Below are positions 1-8,659 of a DNA stretch of 29,741 nt, piece by piece. Both the position numbers and the translations under genes were made by a program. The notes under the pieces were generated by a model. It made no database searches and was not told where the DNA came from. It was given only the letters and a program-made list of their open reading frames with translations. Origin of the DNA: CAG-1031 sp964391735 (lineage in GTDB: Bacteria; Bacteroidota; Bacteroidia; Bacteroidales; Muribaculaceae); assembly GCA_964391735.1 (NCBI GenBank), contig CAYMNF010000022.1:1-29741 (forward strand), read 5' to 3'. How positions within the stretch are numbered: the stretch's first letter is position 1; every line of letters starts with the position of its first letter.

Positions 1-1653
1 CAACAGTCAGGTTTTATTATTGACGGTGCCGCGGATGCTATACTTAACATCTGCTCTCCGATTTTGCGAAAAGACGGCGCGCCCGCCGAGATTGATATTT
101 TCAGTCCGGATGCTGCCGGGGCAGCGTTTTTGACCAAAGCCGGTATAACTTTTGACGGGAAAACTCTTAGCCTGGGCAACCTGACGCGTATACTCAACTA
201 CACCGAGGGTCTTAGCCCTATAACCGAGTTGACACTGACGGCATTCTCCCCCGGTGGTAAAATGTCTCAGCCGAAGACAATCACCATCACCACCTTACCC
301 TTAGGCGTTAGTGTCACCGCCGTGCATTCTGCCGTGATAGGCGTGAACAAGGCGGTTGTAGAGGTCACGTCAGACATTGACCTGCGGCGTGACAAGGCTG
401 AACTGTCGGCGTTCATGATTGAGGGTAGCTCAGGGCGCAAGGCGCTTGAGGTTCTAAGCGTTGAGGCCATGGCTGAGACGGGACGCTATCAGGTGGTTAT
501 CCAGTTGCCTCGCGGCACAGCTGATGTCACTGTTGAGCTGATGTTCAACGGGCAACGCGTGGGCGAGTTCCTTGTGCCACGAATATCACCTGAGTTCACA
601 GTTGAGGCTGACGCATTCGCTTGCAATGCCGTGTTGCGTGTGGTGGCCTCGGATGACCAACTGCGCAGCTTTATCGTTGAAAATGCCACAGTAATGGTAA
701 ACAACGAAAACGCTACGGTAATGGGTCGCGACCCCGAGCGTGGAACCATCACCGTCACCGGACTGCAATCTGCCGGTAAATATGACGCTGTATTGCGGTT
801 GCAGCCTGAGGGGGAGGGGATACACTGCCGGTTCACCACCGAGCATGCAAGGGGTTTGCCTAACGGAGACTTTGAGGATACCAAAGAGTCGGTGAAAACA
901 GGTAGAATACCCTCAGGAGGCCGTTATTCCCAAACCATAGTGCCCATTTTCAATTCTCAAAACACCGGGGGTTATCATTGTGATGCGCCGGTGAAGTGGG
1001 CGAACACCAACGCCAAGACATGCGGCGAGGGGTGGAAAACACCCAACACGTGGTACATGCACCCCTCGGTGATGTCGACCGACCGCAATCCCGCCTCAGG
1101 CGATATGGCTGTCATTTTGCAATCCACGGCATTTGACCCCGACGGTGAGGCAATCCCTGATTTCCTGCAGACAGCCGAGCCGTACACCCCCTATTCACAA
1201 AACATACCCAACATCAGATATCGTGCTGCCGGGCGCCTGTTTCTGGGGACATACCGGTTTGACCCCGCTACAATGACTGAGAGCTATCAGCCGGGAATTA
1301 ACTTTGATGCTCGCCCCTCATCGCTAAACGGATACTTTAAGTATCTCCCCTCAGAGGCCGATGCCACAGACCGGGGATTGGTTGAGGTGCGTGTGCTTGA
1401 CGCTGCCGGCCGCGTGTTGGCCTCAGGCAGTGTGCGCCTCGCAGCTGCCAACAGTTGGACAGCATTTGCCGTGCCGCTGACATACAATCTGTTTGGTGTC
1501 AAGGCCGCCCGGCTTGAAGTCACCATTGCCTCGTCGGCCTCAATCGGCACCATTGAACAGGAGACCCGGTCGGTGCATACATTTGATGACGTGCGCACAG
1601 CCACATCCCTGGGGAGCACGTTATACATTGATAATCTTTCGCTTGCTTATTGA
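1..1653 (+). CDS. PCMD-domain surface protein, 5' truncated by window edge
   Basis: The reading frame is open from base 1 to the TGA at 1651-1653 (550 residues visible), so the true start and any signal peptide lie outside the window. A TTG at 64 is possible but unlikely, because the frame continues upstream without a stop. The first ~280 residues look like consecutive beta-sandwich modules. From about residue 285 (LPNGDFED) to the end (GSTLYIDNLSLAY) it matches the pattern of the PCMD family (Pfam 'putative carbohydrate metabolism domain'), found in Bacteroidota cell-surface proteins; its function is not established. It ends 13 bases before a co-directional outer-membrane barrel gene and has a PCMD counterpart at 3310-4899, so the four genes are probably one operon. 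A surface glycan- or ligand-binding role is inference only. Confidence 0.75.
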   Translation, partial: QQSGFIIDGAADAILNICSPILRKDGAPAEIDIFSPDAAGAAFLTKAGITFDGKTLSLGNLTRILNYTEGLSPITELTLTAFSPGGKMSQPKTITITTLPLGVSVTAVHSAVIGVNKAVVEVTSDIDLRRDKAELSAFMIEGSSGRKALEVLSVEAMAETGRYQVVIQLPRGTADVTVELMFNGQRVGEFLVPRISPEFTVEADAFACNAVLRVVASDDQLRSFIVENATVMVNNENATVMGRDPERGTITVTGLQSAGKYDAVLRLQPEGEGIHCRFTTEHARGLPNGDFEDTKESVKTGRIPSGGRYSQTIVPIFNSQNTGGYHCDAPVKWANTNAKTCGEGWKTPNTWYMHPSVMSTDRNPASGDMAVILQSTAFDPDGEAIPDFLQTAEPYTPYSQNIPNIRYRAAGRLFLGTYRFDPATMTESYQPGINFDARPSSLNGYFKYLPSEADATDRGLVEVRVLDAAGRVLASGSVRLAAANSWTAFAVPLTYNLFGVKAARLEVTIASSASIGTIEQETRSVHTFDDVRTATSLGSTLYIDNLSLAY

Positions 1654-1666
1654 TTTTGCCGGAGAA

Positions 1667-2407
1667 ATGAAGTTTTTCTTACGCCTAATATTAGCCTTAA
1701 CCCTGCTGTCGGCCTCGGGGCTGCCTCTCAAAGCACAAGAGAAGTTCTCTCGCGGGCTTGAGATGGTCTCTTTTGTTCCCAAGGGCCAATGGATAACAGG
1801 TGTGTCGGTCAGTTACAGCCAGAGCCATCAGAACAACTATCAGTTCCTGATAGTGGAAAACATATCGGGTGACACCTATACCTTCAAGCTTGCCCCCATG
1901 CTTTTCTATTCCTTCAAGGATAATTTGGCTGTCGGTGGCCGCATGGGCTATCGGCGTCAACAAACCAGGCTTGATGCGGCCAGTGTAATCCTTGACAAGG
2001 AGACATCCTATGACCTGGACCACCTTTATTCCATTTCCCACCAGTACTATGGCACGGCAGCGTTCCGCAACTACATATCCATGGGCCAGTCAATGCGGTT
2101 CGGCTTCTTCAACGAGGTGCAACTCGAGCTTGGTGGCGGACAGTCAAAGTTGGTCAACGGCACCGGCGAGGATCTCACCGGCACCTATGAGCGCATGTTC
2201 AACATCAATGTGGGACTGACACCCGGCTTGATAATGTTCCTCAGCAACTATTCTGCCCTTGAGGTCTCGATCGGTGTCCTGGGTTTTAGCTACCAACATA
2301 CCCACTCAATCTCAGATCAGATTTATGTGGCAAACCGCCACTCAAAGCAAGCTAACTTCAAGATTAACCTGTTCAGCGTCCAGTTTGGCGTTGCATTTTA
2401 TCTATAA
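1667..2407 (+). CDS. outer-membrane beta-barrel protein, first of two tandem paralogues
   Basis: 246 residues from the ATG at 1667, chosen because it gives a clean signal peptide (positive, hydrophobic, then LKAQ near residues 21-24). A longer in-frame start at 1493 would overlap the upstream gene and lose the signal. The mature protein is rich in alternating aromatic and polar residues and ends in FGVAFYL, typical of an outer-membrane strand. The motif FVPKGQW at residue 36 recurs as FIPKGQW at residue 87 of the next gene, and both share later blocks (YRNYI/FRNYI, FNEV, FKINLF/FKFNLF), so they are paralogues. Substrate unknown. It sits 13 bases after the upstream PCMD gene and just before the next barrel gene. 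Confidence 0.8.
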   Translation: MKFFLRLILALTLLSASGLPLKAQEKFSRGLEMVSFVPKGQWITGVSVSYSQSHQNNYQFLIVENISGDTYTFKLAPMLFYSFKDNLAVGGRMGYRRQQTRLDAASVILDKETSYDLDHLYSISHQYYGTAAFRNYISMGQSMRFGFFNEVQLELGGGQSKLVNGTGEDLTGTYERMFNINVGLTPGLIMFLSNYSALEVSIGVLGFSYQHTHSISDQIYVANRHSKQANFKINLFSVQFGVAFYL

Positions 2408-2426
2408 GGCAATGACAGGTTTTGAT

Positions 2427-3323
2427 ATGATTAAAAGGACACTTGCGGCAGTTGTAATTGCTGTATCGGGATTGTCGGCAGGGGCCGTTGAGCCTGCTGA
2501 TTCCCTCACTTCCACCCCGGTGACCGTGGAGCAGCCTCAGATAAGTGAGTTCTCAGCTGAAAAAACCATCAAGGCCGATGAAAATCTCCCTGACATGCGG
2601 GTGATTGTAGGCAATGACACCGTGTCAATGATTTTGAAGCAGCGCAACTTCGGTCGATATGACCGCGGCCTTTATAACTTCCTGTTTATCCCTAAGGGGC
2701 AATGGGCTTTCGGGTTGTCGGCCTCTTACGGTGAGTTTGATGCCGAGGATGTCCAGATTCTCTCCCTGATGAAGGATCTCAACTTCAAAGGCAAACTTTA
2801 CTCGCTCAAGCCTGAGGTGAACTACTTTATTCGCAACAATCAGAGCATCGGCTTTAAGTTCAATTATACACGTGGCGAGGCTGACCTACACGGCGTGTCA
2901 ATAGACTTTGATGAGGATATCAACTTCTCATTGAAGGATATAAGTTATTACAGTCAGTCATACGGCGTTGCTTGCTTCTACCGTAACTATATCGGGTTGT
3001 CCACAATGAAGAGGTTTGCCATCTTCAATGAGGTTGCCCTGAATTTTGCCTCCGGGTCTTCGCGGTTTATCCGCTCATACAATGACGAGCCGCGCGACAC
3101 GCGCACCAACACCACGAGTGCAGCCTTGCAGTTCAGCCCCGGTGTCACCATGTTCATAATGGATTATGTCTCATTCAACATTTCCTTCGGCGTGTTCGGC
3201 GTAAACATCACGCATGAGAAGCAGACCACCAACGGGATAGAGGAGGGTAGTCGCACCACATCAGGCGCCAATTTTAAGTTCAACTTGTTTAACATCAGCT
3301 TCGGTATAGGTGTCCACATATAA
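2427..3323 (+). CDS. outer-membrane beta-barrel protein, second of two tandem paralogues
   Basis: 298 residues from ATG 2427 (MIKRTLAAVV, signal peptide ending near residue 20). An in-frame ATG at 2412 with AAGG just upstream would add five residues and cannot be excluded. Residues ~20-75 form a low-complexity polar linker absent from the upstream paralogue. The barrel part starts near residue 87 (FIPKGQW) and ends FNISFGIGVHI. Shared blocks with the preceding gene include KGQW, CFYRNYIG versus AFRNYIS, AIFNEV versus GFFNEV, and the FKFNLF tail. It starts 19 bases after the previous stop, and its 3' end overlaps the GTG start of the next gene by 14 bases, which supports one operon. Family not recognised beyond a general barrel. 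Confidence 0.8.
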   Translation: MIKRTLAAVVIAVSGLSAGAVEPADSLTSTPVTVEQPQISEFSAEKTIKADENLPDMRVIVGNDTVSMILKQRNFGRYDRGLYNFLFIPKGQWAFGLSASYGEFDAEDVQILSLMKDLNFKGKLYSLKPEVNYFIRNNQSIGFKFNYTRGEADLHGVSIDFDEDINFSLKDISYYSQSYGVACFYRNYIGLSTMKRFAIFNEVALNFASGSSRFIRSYNDEPRDTRTNTTSAALQFSPGVTMFIMDYVSFNISFGVFGVNITHEKQTTNGIEEGSRTTSGANFKFNLFNISFGIGVHI

Positions 3324-4899
3324 AATACAGAAAATAAAGCGCGCGTCAGGGGTGGTTTTCGCAATTGCCCTTTTGACGTTGGTTGTCGGGTGTATCCACA
3401 ATGACATCCCGTATCCGCGCATCCCGGCCGGCTTCACATCCATCGTTGCGGAGAACACGGTGCAGCCCGCCTCGATTGACTCGGTTAACCGCACCGTCAC
3501 CTTCTTTCTTGATGAGGTTGCCGACCCGGCAAATGTCCGTGTTAATGATTGGACACTGTCCCCCGAGGGCGCCGAGTGGCCCGACTCGGCCCTGTTCCGC
3601 GCCGGCGTGGACCTGATGAAGCCTAAGGTCACCACTGTGCATCTGTATCAAGATTATACCTGGACCTTCAGCGTGGTACAAGAGATTGAAAGGTACTTTA
3701 CCGTTGAGGGACAGGTGGGTGCATCAACCATTGATGTAGCCGGACAGCGCGTGGTGGTGTCTGTGCCGATGCAAGCTGATGTGCGACACCTTGTGGTCGC
3801 CTCCATGAAGTTGGGGGGGCCAGAGGCGGTCTACTCCCCGCAGTTGGTTGGCGAAGCAGTGGACTTCTCAGCACCTGTTCGCGTTGAGGTCACCGAGCAT
3901 GGACGCACAGCGGTATGGACAATATATGTCGAGATGGTTGAGGCTACCGTAACAATTGACCGTGTAGATGCCTGGACCTCGGTGGCATGGCTATATGGCT
4001 CGGCCCAAGAGGGTAAGGACAACGGATTCCAGTATCGTGAGGCCGGGACAACTGAATGGATCAAGGTCCCCGAGATGTGGATTTCGGCTCAAGGGGGAGC
4101 CTTCACGGCTCGCCTGCAGGACCTGGAGCCTTTGACCGCTTATCAAGCACGAGCATACAGCGACACCGAGTACACACCGGTGGTTGACTTCACCACTGAG
4201 GATGTCTACTCTATTCCCAACGGTAACATGGACAGCTGGTGGCTTGACGGCAAAATATGGTGCCCCTGGCCCGAGGGTGGACAACGCTATTGGGACACCG
4301 GTAACAAGGGCGCCACCACATTAGGTACATCAAACTCATTCCCTGATACCGATACGCCAAGCGGTACAGGCCTGTCGGCGTGTCTTGAGACACGGTTCGT
4401 CGGCATTGCCGGCATCGGTAAACTTGCTGCCGGCAACCTCTTTGCAGGTTCCTATGTCAAGACGGTCGGCACAAACGGAGTGTTGAGCTTTGGCCGTGAT
4501 TTCTCAATGCATCCCTTGGCACTTGAGGGCCAGTTCAAGTACAAGACAGCCCCGATTTCATCCACAACCTCAGGGTTCGAGCAGATGAAGGGCCAGCCTG
4601 ACACTTGCGTGATGTGGATTGCCCTGATCGACTCCCCTGAACCTTTCGAAATCCGTACAGCTCCAAATGACCGGCATCTCTTTAACCCCGATGACCCTGA
4701 GGTCATTGCCTATGGCCGGTATGAGGTCGGTTATGATGTTTCAAACTGGACCCGCTTCACGGTACCCCTTGTCTACAAAGACACCTATCGTCGCCCAACG
4801 TATATGCTGATAGTTTGCAGCGCCAGCAAGTATGGCGACTACTTCACCGGCGGCAACGGTGCAGTCCTATGGGTCGACGACCTATCCCTGCAGTTCTGA
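3310..4899 (+). CDS. PCMD-domain lipoprotein with Fn3-like module
   Basis: 529 residues from a GTG start at 3310 that overlaps the upstream stop by 14 bases. This start is preferred because it retains a basic n-region (KIQKIKR) before a hydrophobic stretch and a lipobox ending TLVVGC, so the protein is probably a lipid-anchored envelope protein. Residues ~30-215 look like beta-sandwich repeats. Residues ~216-300 resemble an Fn3-like module (WLYGSA... LEPLTAYQARAY). The PCMD domain runs from ~302 (IPNGNMDSWW) to GAVLWVDDLSLQF at the end. It is the second PCMD protein in the cluster. Surface binding or carbohydrate-related function is a family-level guess. Confidence 0.8.
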   Translation: MSTYKIQKIKRASGVVFAIALLTLVVGCIHNDIPYPRIPAGFTSIVAENTVQPASIDSVNRTVTFFLDEVADPANVRVNDWTLSPEGAEWPDSALFRAGVDLMKPKVTTVHLYQDYTWTFSVVQEIERYFTVEGQVGASTIDVAGQRVVVSVPMQADVRHLVVASMKLGGPEAVYSPQLVGEAVDFSAPVRVEVTEHGRTAVWTIYVEMVEATVTIDRVDAWTSVAWLYGSAQEGKDNGFQYREAGTTEWIKVPEMWISAQGGAFTARLQDLEPLTAYQARAYSDTEYTPVVDFTTEDVYSIPNGNMDSWWLDGKIWCPWPEGGQRYWDTGNKGATTLGTSNSFPDTDTPSGTGLSACLETRFVGIAGIGKLAAGNLFAGSYVKTVGTNGVLSFGRDFSMHPLALEGQFKYKTAPISSTTSGFEQMKGQPDTCVMWIALIDSPEPFEIRTAPNDRHLFNPDDPEVIAYGRYEVGYDVSNWTRFTVPLVYKDTYRRPTYMLIVCSASKYGDYFTGGNGAVLWVDDLSLQF

Positions 4900-4924
4900 T
4901 ATTACTTACTTATTCATACAAAAA

Positions 4925-4962
4925 AATCCGGGGGAAAGAATCCTCCGGATTTAATTTTTTTT
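4925..4962. terminator. bidirectional intrinsic terminator
   Basis: An 11-bp stem (4925-4935 with 4941-4951, one G-U pair) closes a 5-nt loop, with a T-rich tail to 4962 on the plus strand and seven A's at 4920-4926 that serve as the U-tract for minus-strand transcripts. It sits between the convergent PCMD gene and tyrS and probably ends both. Confidence 0.85.
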
Positions 4963-4982
4963 ACTGCTAATGTGTTGCGTCG

Positions 4983-6275
4983 TTACTCCACAACTAACAG
5001 CGCATGATTCTTTTTGCCGCGCTGCACATGTATGTAGCGGTTGTTGAGCAACATGTCAGTGGTTGCCGGGGCGTTCGGGTCTGTGAGTTTCTCCTTGTTG
5101 ATGCTTACGCCACCACCTTGGGTCATCTTGCGCATCTCACCTTTTGAGGGGAAAACGGGTGCTTTCTCTGTGAGGAGGTCAACCATTTTGATGCCCGCCT
5201 CTATGTCGGCACGGCTGACGTTAAAGCGGGGCACGCCGTCCATAACGGCGAGCAGGGTAGCCTCGTCAATACGGTGCAGGATGTCGGCAGACTTGTTGCT
5301 GAAAAGAATCTGCGACGCCTCAACGGCGGCTTCGTATGCCTCAGCAGAATGCACCATGGTGGTAATCTCCTTGGCAAGGCGTTTTTGCAGGGGGCGACGC
5401 CCGGGGTCTTCAGCCTGCTCCTTTACCAGGGCCTCAATCTCCTCACGCGGCAAGGTCGTAAAGATCTTTATGTATCGTTCGGCATCATCATCACCGGTAT
5501 TCAACCAGAACTGGTAGAAGGCGTAGGGTGATGTGCGCTCGGGGTCAAGCCACACGTTGCCCTGTTCGGTCTTGCCGAACTTCTTGCCGTCAGCCTTGGT
5601 GATGAGCGGACAAGTCAGTGCAAACGCCTCGCCACCCTCGGTGCGGCGAATAAGCTCCGTGCCCGTGGTGATATTGCCCCATTGGTCGCTGCCACCCAAC
5701 TGCAGGCGGCAATTGTGGGTGCGATACAGGTTCAGGAAGTCATAACCCTGCACCAACTGATATGAAAACTCGGTGAAGGACATTCCCTGCTGGTTTTCAC
5801 CGCTCAGGCGCTTCTTCACTGAGTCCTTGGCCATCATGTAGTTTACAGTGATGTGTTTGCCCACATCACGAATAAAGTCCAGGAACGAGAAGGGCTTCAT
5901 CCAGTCATAGTTGTTGACCATGACAGCAGCATTGGGGGCGTCCGAGTCAAAGTCAAGAAACTTGGCCAGTTGCTTCTTTATCGCTTCCTGATTATGGCGC
6001 AGGGTTTCCTCGTCAAGCAGTTTGCGCTCCTGGCTCTTCATTGACGGGTCGCCGATCATACCGGTGGCACCGCCAACCAGAGCGATGGGGCGGTGGCCGG
6101 CGCGTTGAAAGTGTTTCAGCATCATCACGCCTACCAAGTGGCCTATGTGCAGGGAGTCGGCGGTGGGGTCAATACCCAAATATGCCGTTGTCATCCCTTT
6201 CTTCAACTGCTCGTCGGTGCCGGGCATCATCTGGTGAATCATGCCTCGCCATGTCAGTTCTTCAACAAAATCCAT
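4983..6275 (-). CDS. tyrS: tyrosyl-tRNA synthetase
   Basis: Charges tRNA-Tyr with tyrosine in the cytoplasm. 430 residues, normal for bacterial TyrRS. The class I signature HIGH is at residues 43-46, the tyrosine-binding segment GGSDQWGN is near the middle, and the KMSKS-equivalent appears as KFGKT, as in the E. coli-type enzyme. The C-terminal ~80 residues fit an S4-like RNA-binding domain. The start ATG (complement of 6273-6275) begins MDFVEELTWRG. It lies 32 bases downstream of the aminotransferase stop with no obvious promoter between, so the two are probably cotranscribed. The shared terminator is at 4925-4962. Confidence 0.97.
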   Translation of the reverse strand: MDFVEELTWRGMIHQMMPGTDEQLKKGMTTAYLGIDPTADSLHIGHLVGVMMLKHFQRAGHRPIALVGGATGMIGDPSMKSQERKLLDEETLRHNQEAIKKQLAKFLDFDSDAPNAAVMVNNYDWMKPFSFLDFIRDVGKHITVNYMMAKDSVKKRLSGENQQGMSFTEFSYQLVQGYDFLNLYRTHNCRLQLGGSDQWGNITTGTELIRRTEGGEAFALTCPLITKADGKKFGKTEQGNVWLDPERTSPYAFYQFWLNTGDDDAERYIKIFTTLPREEIEALVKEQAEDPGRRPLQKRLAKEITTMVHSAEAYEAAVEASQILFSNKSADILHRIDEATLLAVMDGVPRFNVSRADIEAGIKMVDLLTEKAPVFPSKGEMRKMTQGGGVSINKEKLTDPNAPATTDMLLNNRYIHVQRGKKNHALLVVE

Positions 6276-6307
6276 TTCGAGAAGTTTTTTTATGTGTAAT
6301 TAATGTG

Positions 6308-7501
6308 TTAGGCAAGCTCTGCCAGGGCTGCCGCGATGCGCCTGTATGCCTCCTCAATCTGCTCCTCTGAGGTAGCATAACTCAGGCGTATGTATCCCGG
6401 CAGGCAGAAGGCCGCGCCGTCAACGGTTGCCACATGGGCATGGTTGAGCAGATACATGGCCAGGTCGCCTGAGGTCTTTATCTCTGTGCCGTCAGCCGTC
6501 TTCTTGCCAAGGTAAGCGCTCACCTCGGGGAAGAGGTAGAAAGCGCCCTGGGGCTCATTGACCTTCAGGCCCGGAATTGAACGGAAAAGCTTGACGATGA
6601 GGTCGCGGCGGCGCATGAAGGCCTCACACATCTCCTCAACGCACTTTTGCGAGCCTGAATATGCCGCTTCGGCCGCTTTCTGGGCTATTGATGAGGCACA
6701 GCTGGTGGTCTGTCCCTGCAACTTGGTTATGGCTTTGGCAAGGGGAAGGTTTGAGGCTGAGTACCCGATGCGCCAGCCCGTCATGGCATACGCCTTTGAT
6801 ACACCGTCAATAACGATTACGCGGTCCTTAATCTCAGGGAATGAGGCCATTGAGGCATAGCTGCCGGTATAATTTATATGGTGGTAAATCTCGTCGCTGA
6901 GAATTACTATGTCGGGGTATTGCACCAACACGTCAACAAGTGCCTGCAGCTCATCACGCGTATACACAGCCCCTGAGGGGTTTGACGGCGAATTGAACAT
7001 TATTAGGCGCGTGCGGGGCGTGATGGCGGCCTTCAGGGACTCAGGGGTTATCTTGAAGTCGCTCTCGATTGAGGTGGGAACCGTCACAGACTTGCCGCGT
7101 GCCAGTTTCACAATCTCAACATAGCTTACCCATGCCGGGGTGGGGATTATCACCTCGTCATCGGGATTCACCACGGTCATCACGGCGTCAAAAAGTGCCT
7201 GCTTGGCACCGTTGGCAACAACAATCTGCTCAGGGGCATATTCCAGCCCTTCAGACAGCATGTTCCCGCTAATGGCTTGCCGCAACGACAGATACCCGGG
7301 GACCGGGGTATAGTGGGTGTAGTTCTCGTCAATTGCACGTTTGGCCGCATCCTTTATGTGGCGCGGTGTGTCAAAGTCAGGCTCGCCGAGCGACAGATTG
7401 ATAACATCAATCCCGTTTTGGCGCAACTCATTGCTGCGCTGTGACATAGCTAACGTTTGCGAAACGGCCAAGGAGCTGACCAAGTCTGAAATCTTCGTCA
7501 T
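6308..7501 (-). CDS. pyridoxal-phosphate aspartate/aromatic-type aminotransferase
   Basis: A fold-type I PLP aminotransferase of the AspB/AAT group. It most likely transfers an amino group between aspartate (or an aromatic amino acid) and 2-oxoglutarate. 397 residues from ATG 7501 (MTKISDLVSS); an in-frame extension to 7582 would cover the promoter and lacks family similarity. Visible residues: Asn174 in SPSNPSG, Asp203 and Tyr206 in LSDEIYH, Schiff-base Lys236 in DGVSKAYAMTGWRIGY, and the substrate-carboxylate Arg in PGYIRLSYA near the C-terminus. Substrate specificity cannot be fixed from sequence alone. It heads an operon with tyrS, under a TATCTTTG box at 7525-7532, divergent from the GldB-like gene. 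Confidence 0.9.
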   Translation of the reverse strand: MTKISDLVSSLAVSQTLAMSQRSNELRQNGIDVINLSLGEPDFDTPRHIKDAAKRAIDENYTHYTPVPGYLSLRQAISGNMLSEGLEYAPEQIVVANGAKQALFDAVMTVVNPDDEVIIPTPAWVSYVEIVKLARGKSVTVPTSIESDFKITPESLKAAITPRTRLIMFNSPSNPSGAVYTRDELQALVDVLVQYPDIVILSDEIYHHINYTGSYASMASFPEIKDRVIVIDGVSKAYAMTGWRIGYSASNLPLAKAITKLQGQTTSCASSIAQKAAEAAYSGSQKCVEEMCEAFMRRRDLIVKLFRSIPGLKVNEPQGAFYLFPEVSAYLGKKTADGTEIKTSGDLAMYLLNHAHVATVDGAAFCLPGYIRLSYATSEEQIEEAYRRIAAALAELA

Positions 7502-7524
7502 GGAATTAGGTTTGGTATTTGGGG

Positions 7525-7532
7525 CAAAGATA
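7525..7532 (-). promoter_or_regulatory. Bacteroidota -7 box for the aminotransferase-tyrS operon
   Basis: On the minus strand this reads TATCTTTG, a match to TAnnTTTG. It lies 23 bases before the ATG at 7501, which would give a leader of roughly 18 nt. I see no clear -33 TTTG at the expected distance. Confidence 0.55.
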
Positions 7533-7555
7533 GGGATAATTTTGCGAAATAAATG

Positions 7556-7563
7556 TACCTTTG
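7556..7563 (+). promoter_or_regulatory. Bacteroidota -7 box immediately before the GldB-like gene
   Basis: TACCTTTG matches TAnnTTTG, and only four bases (ACAC) separate it from the ATG at 7568. With the usual start site a few bases past the box, the mRNA would begin at or next to the start codon, making it leaderless. The -33 element is not convincing. It faces the aminotransferase box 23 bp away. Confidence 0.5.
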
Positions 7564-7567
7564 ACAC

Positions 7568-8509
7568 ATGAAATTCTACCATCCTCTTATCATCCTATTT
7601 GCCGCACTGCTCGGCATCGGCTGTTCACATACCGAGAAAAATGCCGGTGAGGCCGGTAAAGCCGGTAACGCCTCTAAACCCGTTGATATCCGCACCGAGC
7701 GACTTGACGCCCGGTTGTGGGATAATGCCCCTGCTGACAGTGCCCTGATGGGACTCTGGACACAGATGGCCGGCACCTCGAGTCCGGCGGAGGTGAAGGC
7801 TTCAGCTATGTTCACCATGTTTGAGCCGGAGGTCCTGAAGGTTTTCCCCGCGAAGGTTAACCCCCTTGACGGCCTCAATAACCTCGGTGACCGCTGGAAC
7901 AAGGTTATGCCAATTCCTTTCCCCATAAAAAGGGCTGCCACGGTGGTGCTACCCAAGATGCAGCAGGTGGTTGTCTCTGACTCCGTCCTCTTTGTGGTGT
8001 TGAACCACTACCTGGGTGCGCAACATCCTGCCTATAACGGATTCCCTGAGTATAAAAGGGTTATGAAGACCTCAGCCCGCATTTTGCCCGATGTTGCCGA
8101 GGCATTGACAGCGCTGAATTTCCCGGACAAGAGCCAAAATCTGATGCAAGCAATGATGTATCAAGGTGCGTTGGTTGAGGCGGTTATGCAGTTGACCGGA
8201 CTTTCTGAGCAACAGGTACTCGGGTACACCGACCGGCAGATGGCTGAGGCCGACAAGATGCAGGACAAGGTGTGGAACGACCTGATTAAGCGCAAATTGC
8301 TGCTTAGCACCGACCCCACAGTGATTGCGCAGATGATTGAGCCCGCCCCCGCCACAGCCTTGGTAAGCCCCGATGCACCCGGTCGGCTTGGGCGCTTCAT
8401 CGGTCATCGCCTTGTAAATCCTACCGGCAAAAAGCCTCTTGAGTCCCTTGCAACCCTCCTGTCTCCCGACTACTACACCAATCCTGAAGTCGTCAGAAAT
8501 CCCCGTTAA
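7568..8509 (+). CDS. GldB-like lipoprotein
   Basis: 313 residues beginning with a lipoprotein signal (LLGIGC, Cys at ~19), so probably anchored in the envelope. The pattern fits the GldB gliding-motility lipoprotein family: VLNHYLGAQHPAY, a conserved MMYQGALVEAV segment, LGYTDRQMAEADKMQDKVWNDL, LLLSTD, then PAPATALVSPDAPGRLGRFIGHRLV. In Flavobacterium GldB is needed for gliding, but homologues are widespread in non-gliding Bacteroidota, where their role is unclear. A low-complexity linker (residues ~20-38, Gly/Ala/Lys/Asn) follows the lipid anchor. The gene is transcribed divergently from the aminotransferase. GldE, another protein of this named set, is encoded at 26289-27638. Confidence 0.8.
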   Translation: MKFYHPLIILFAALLGIGCSHTEKNAGEAGKAGNASKPVDIRTERLDARLWDNAPADSALMGLWTQMAGTSSPAEVKASAMFTMFEPEVLKVFPAKVNPLDGLNNLGDRWNKVMPIPFPIKRAATVVLPKMQQVVVSDSVLFVVLNHYLGAQHPAYNGFPEYKRVMKTSARILPDVAEALTALNFPDKSQNLMQAMMYQGALVEAVMQLTGLSEQQVLGYTDRQMAEADKMQDKVWNDLIKRKLLLSTDPTVIAQMIEPAPATALVSPDAPGRLGRFIGHRLVNPTGKKPLESLATLLSPDYYTNPEVVRNPR

Positions 8510-8542
8510 CCCGCTTTCCTGAAGCAAACAGAGGAACCGAGA

Positions 8543-8573
8543 TTTGGATTGTTAAATAATTTAACTATCTTTG
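8543..8573 (+). promoter_or_regulatory. Bacteroidota promoter for the small outer-membrane protein
   Basis: TTTG at 8543-8546, a 19-bp spacer, and TATCTTTG at 8566-8573 match the -33/-7 consensus very well. This predicts a start near 8580 and a leader of about 80 nt before ATG 8660. Confidence 0.75.
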
Positions 8574-8659
8574 CCGTTGAAAAGAGTTTCAGAAATCCTT
8601 ATATTTCATAACCCGGTTTGGGCTTGAACAGTCCAAATCATAAAAATTCAATCAGTTAT

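Noticed and set aside
5041..5517. Long open frame antisense to tyrS (and similar frames opposite ileS, rpsA and the aminotransferase)
   Set aside because: These are mirror frames of GC-rich codon-biased genes. None has a start context or recognisable domains.
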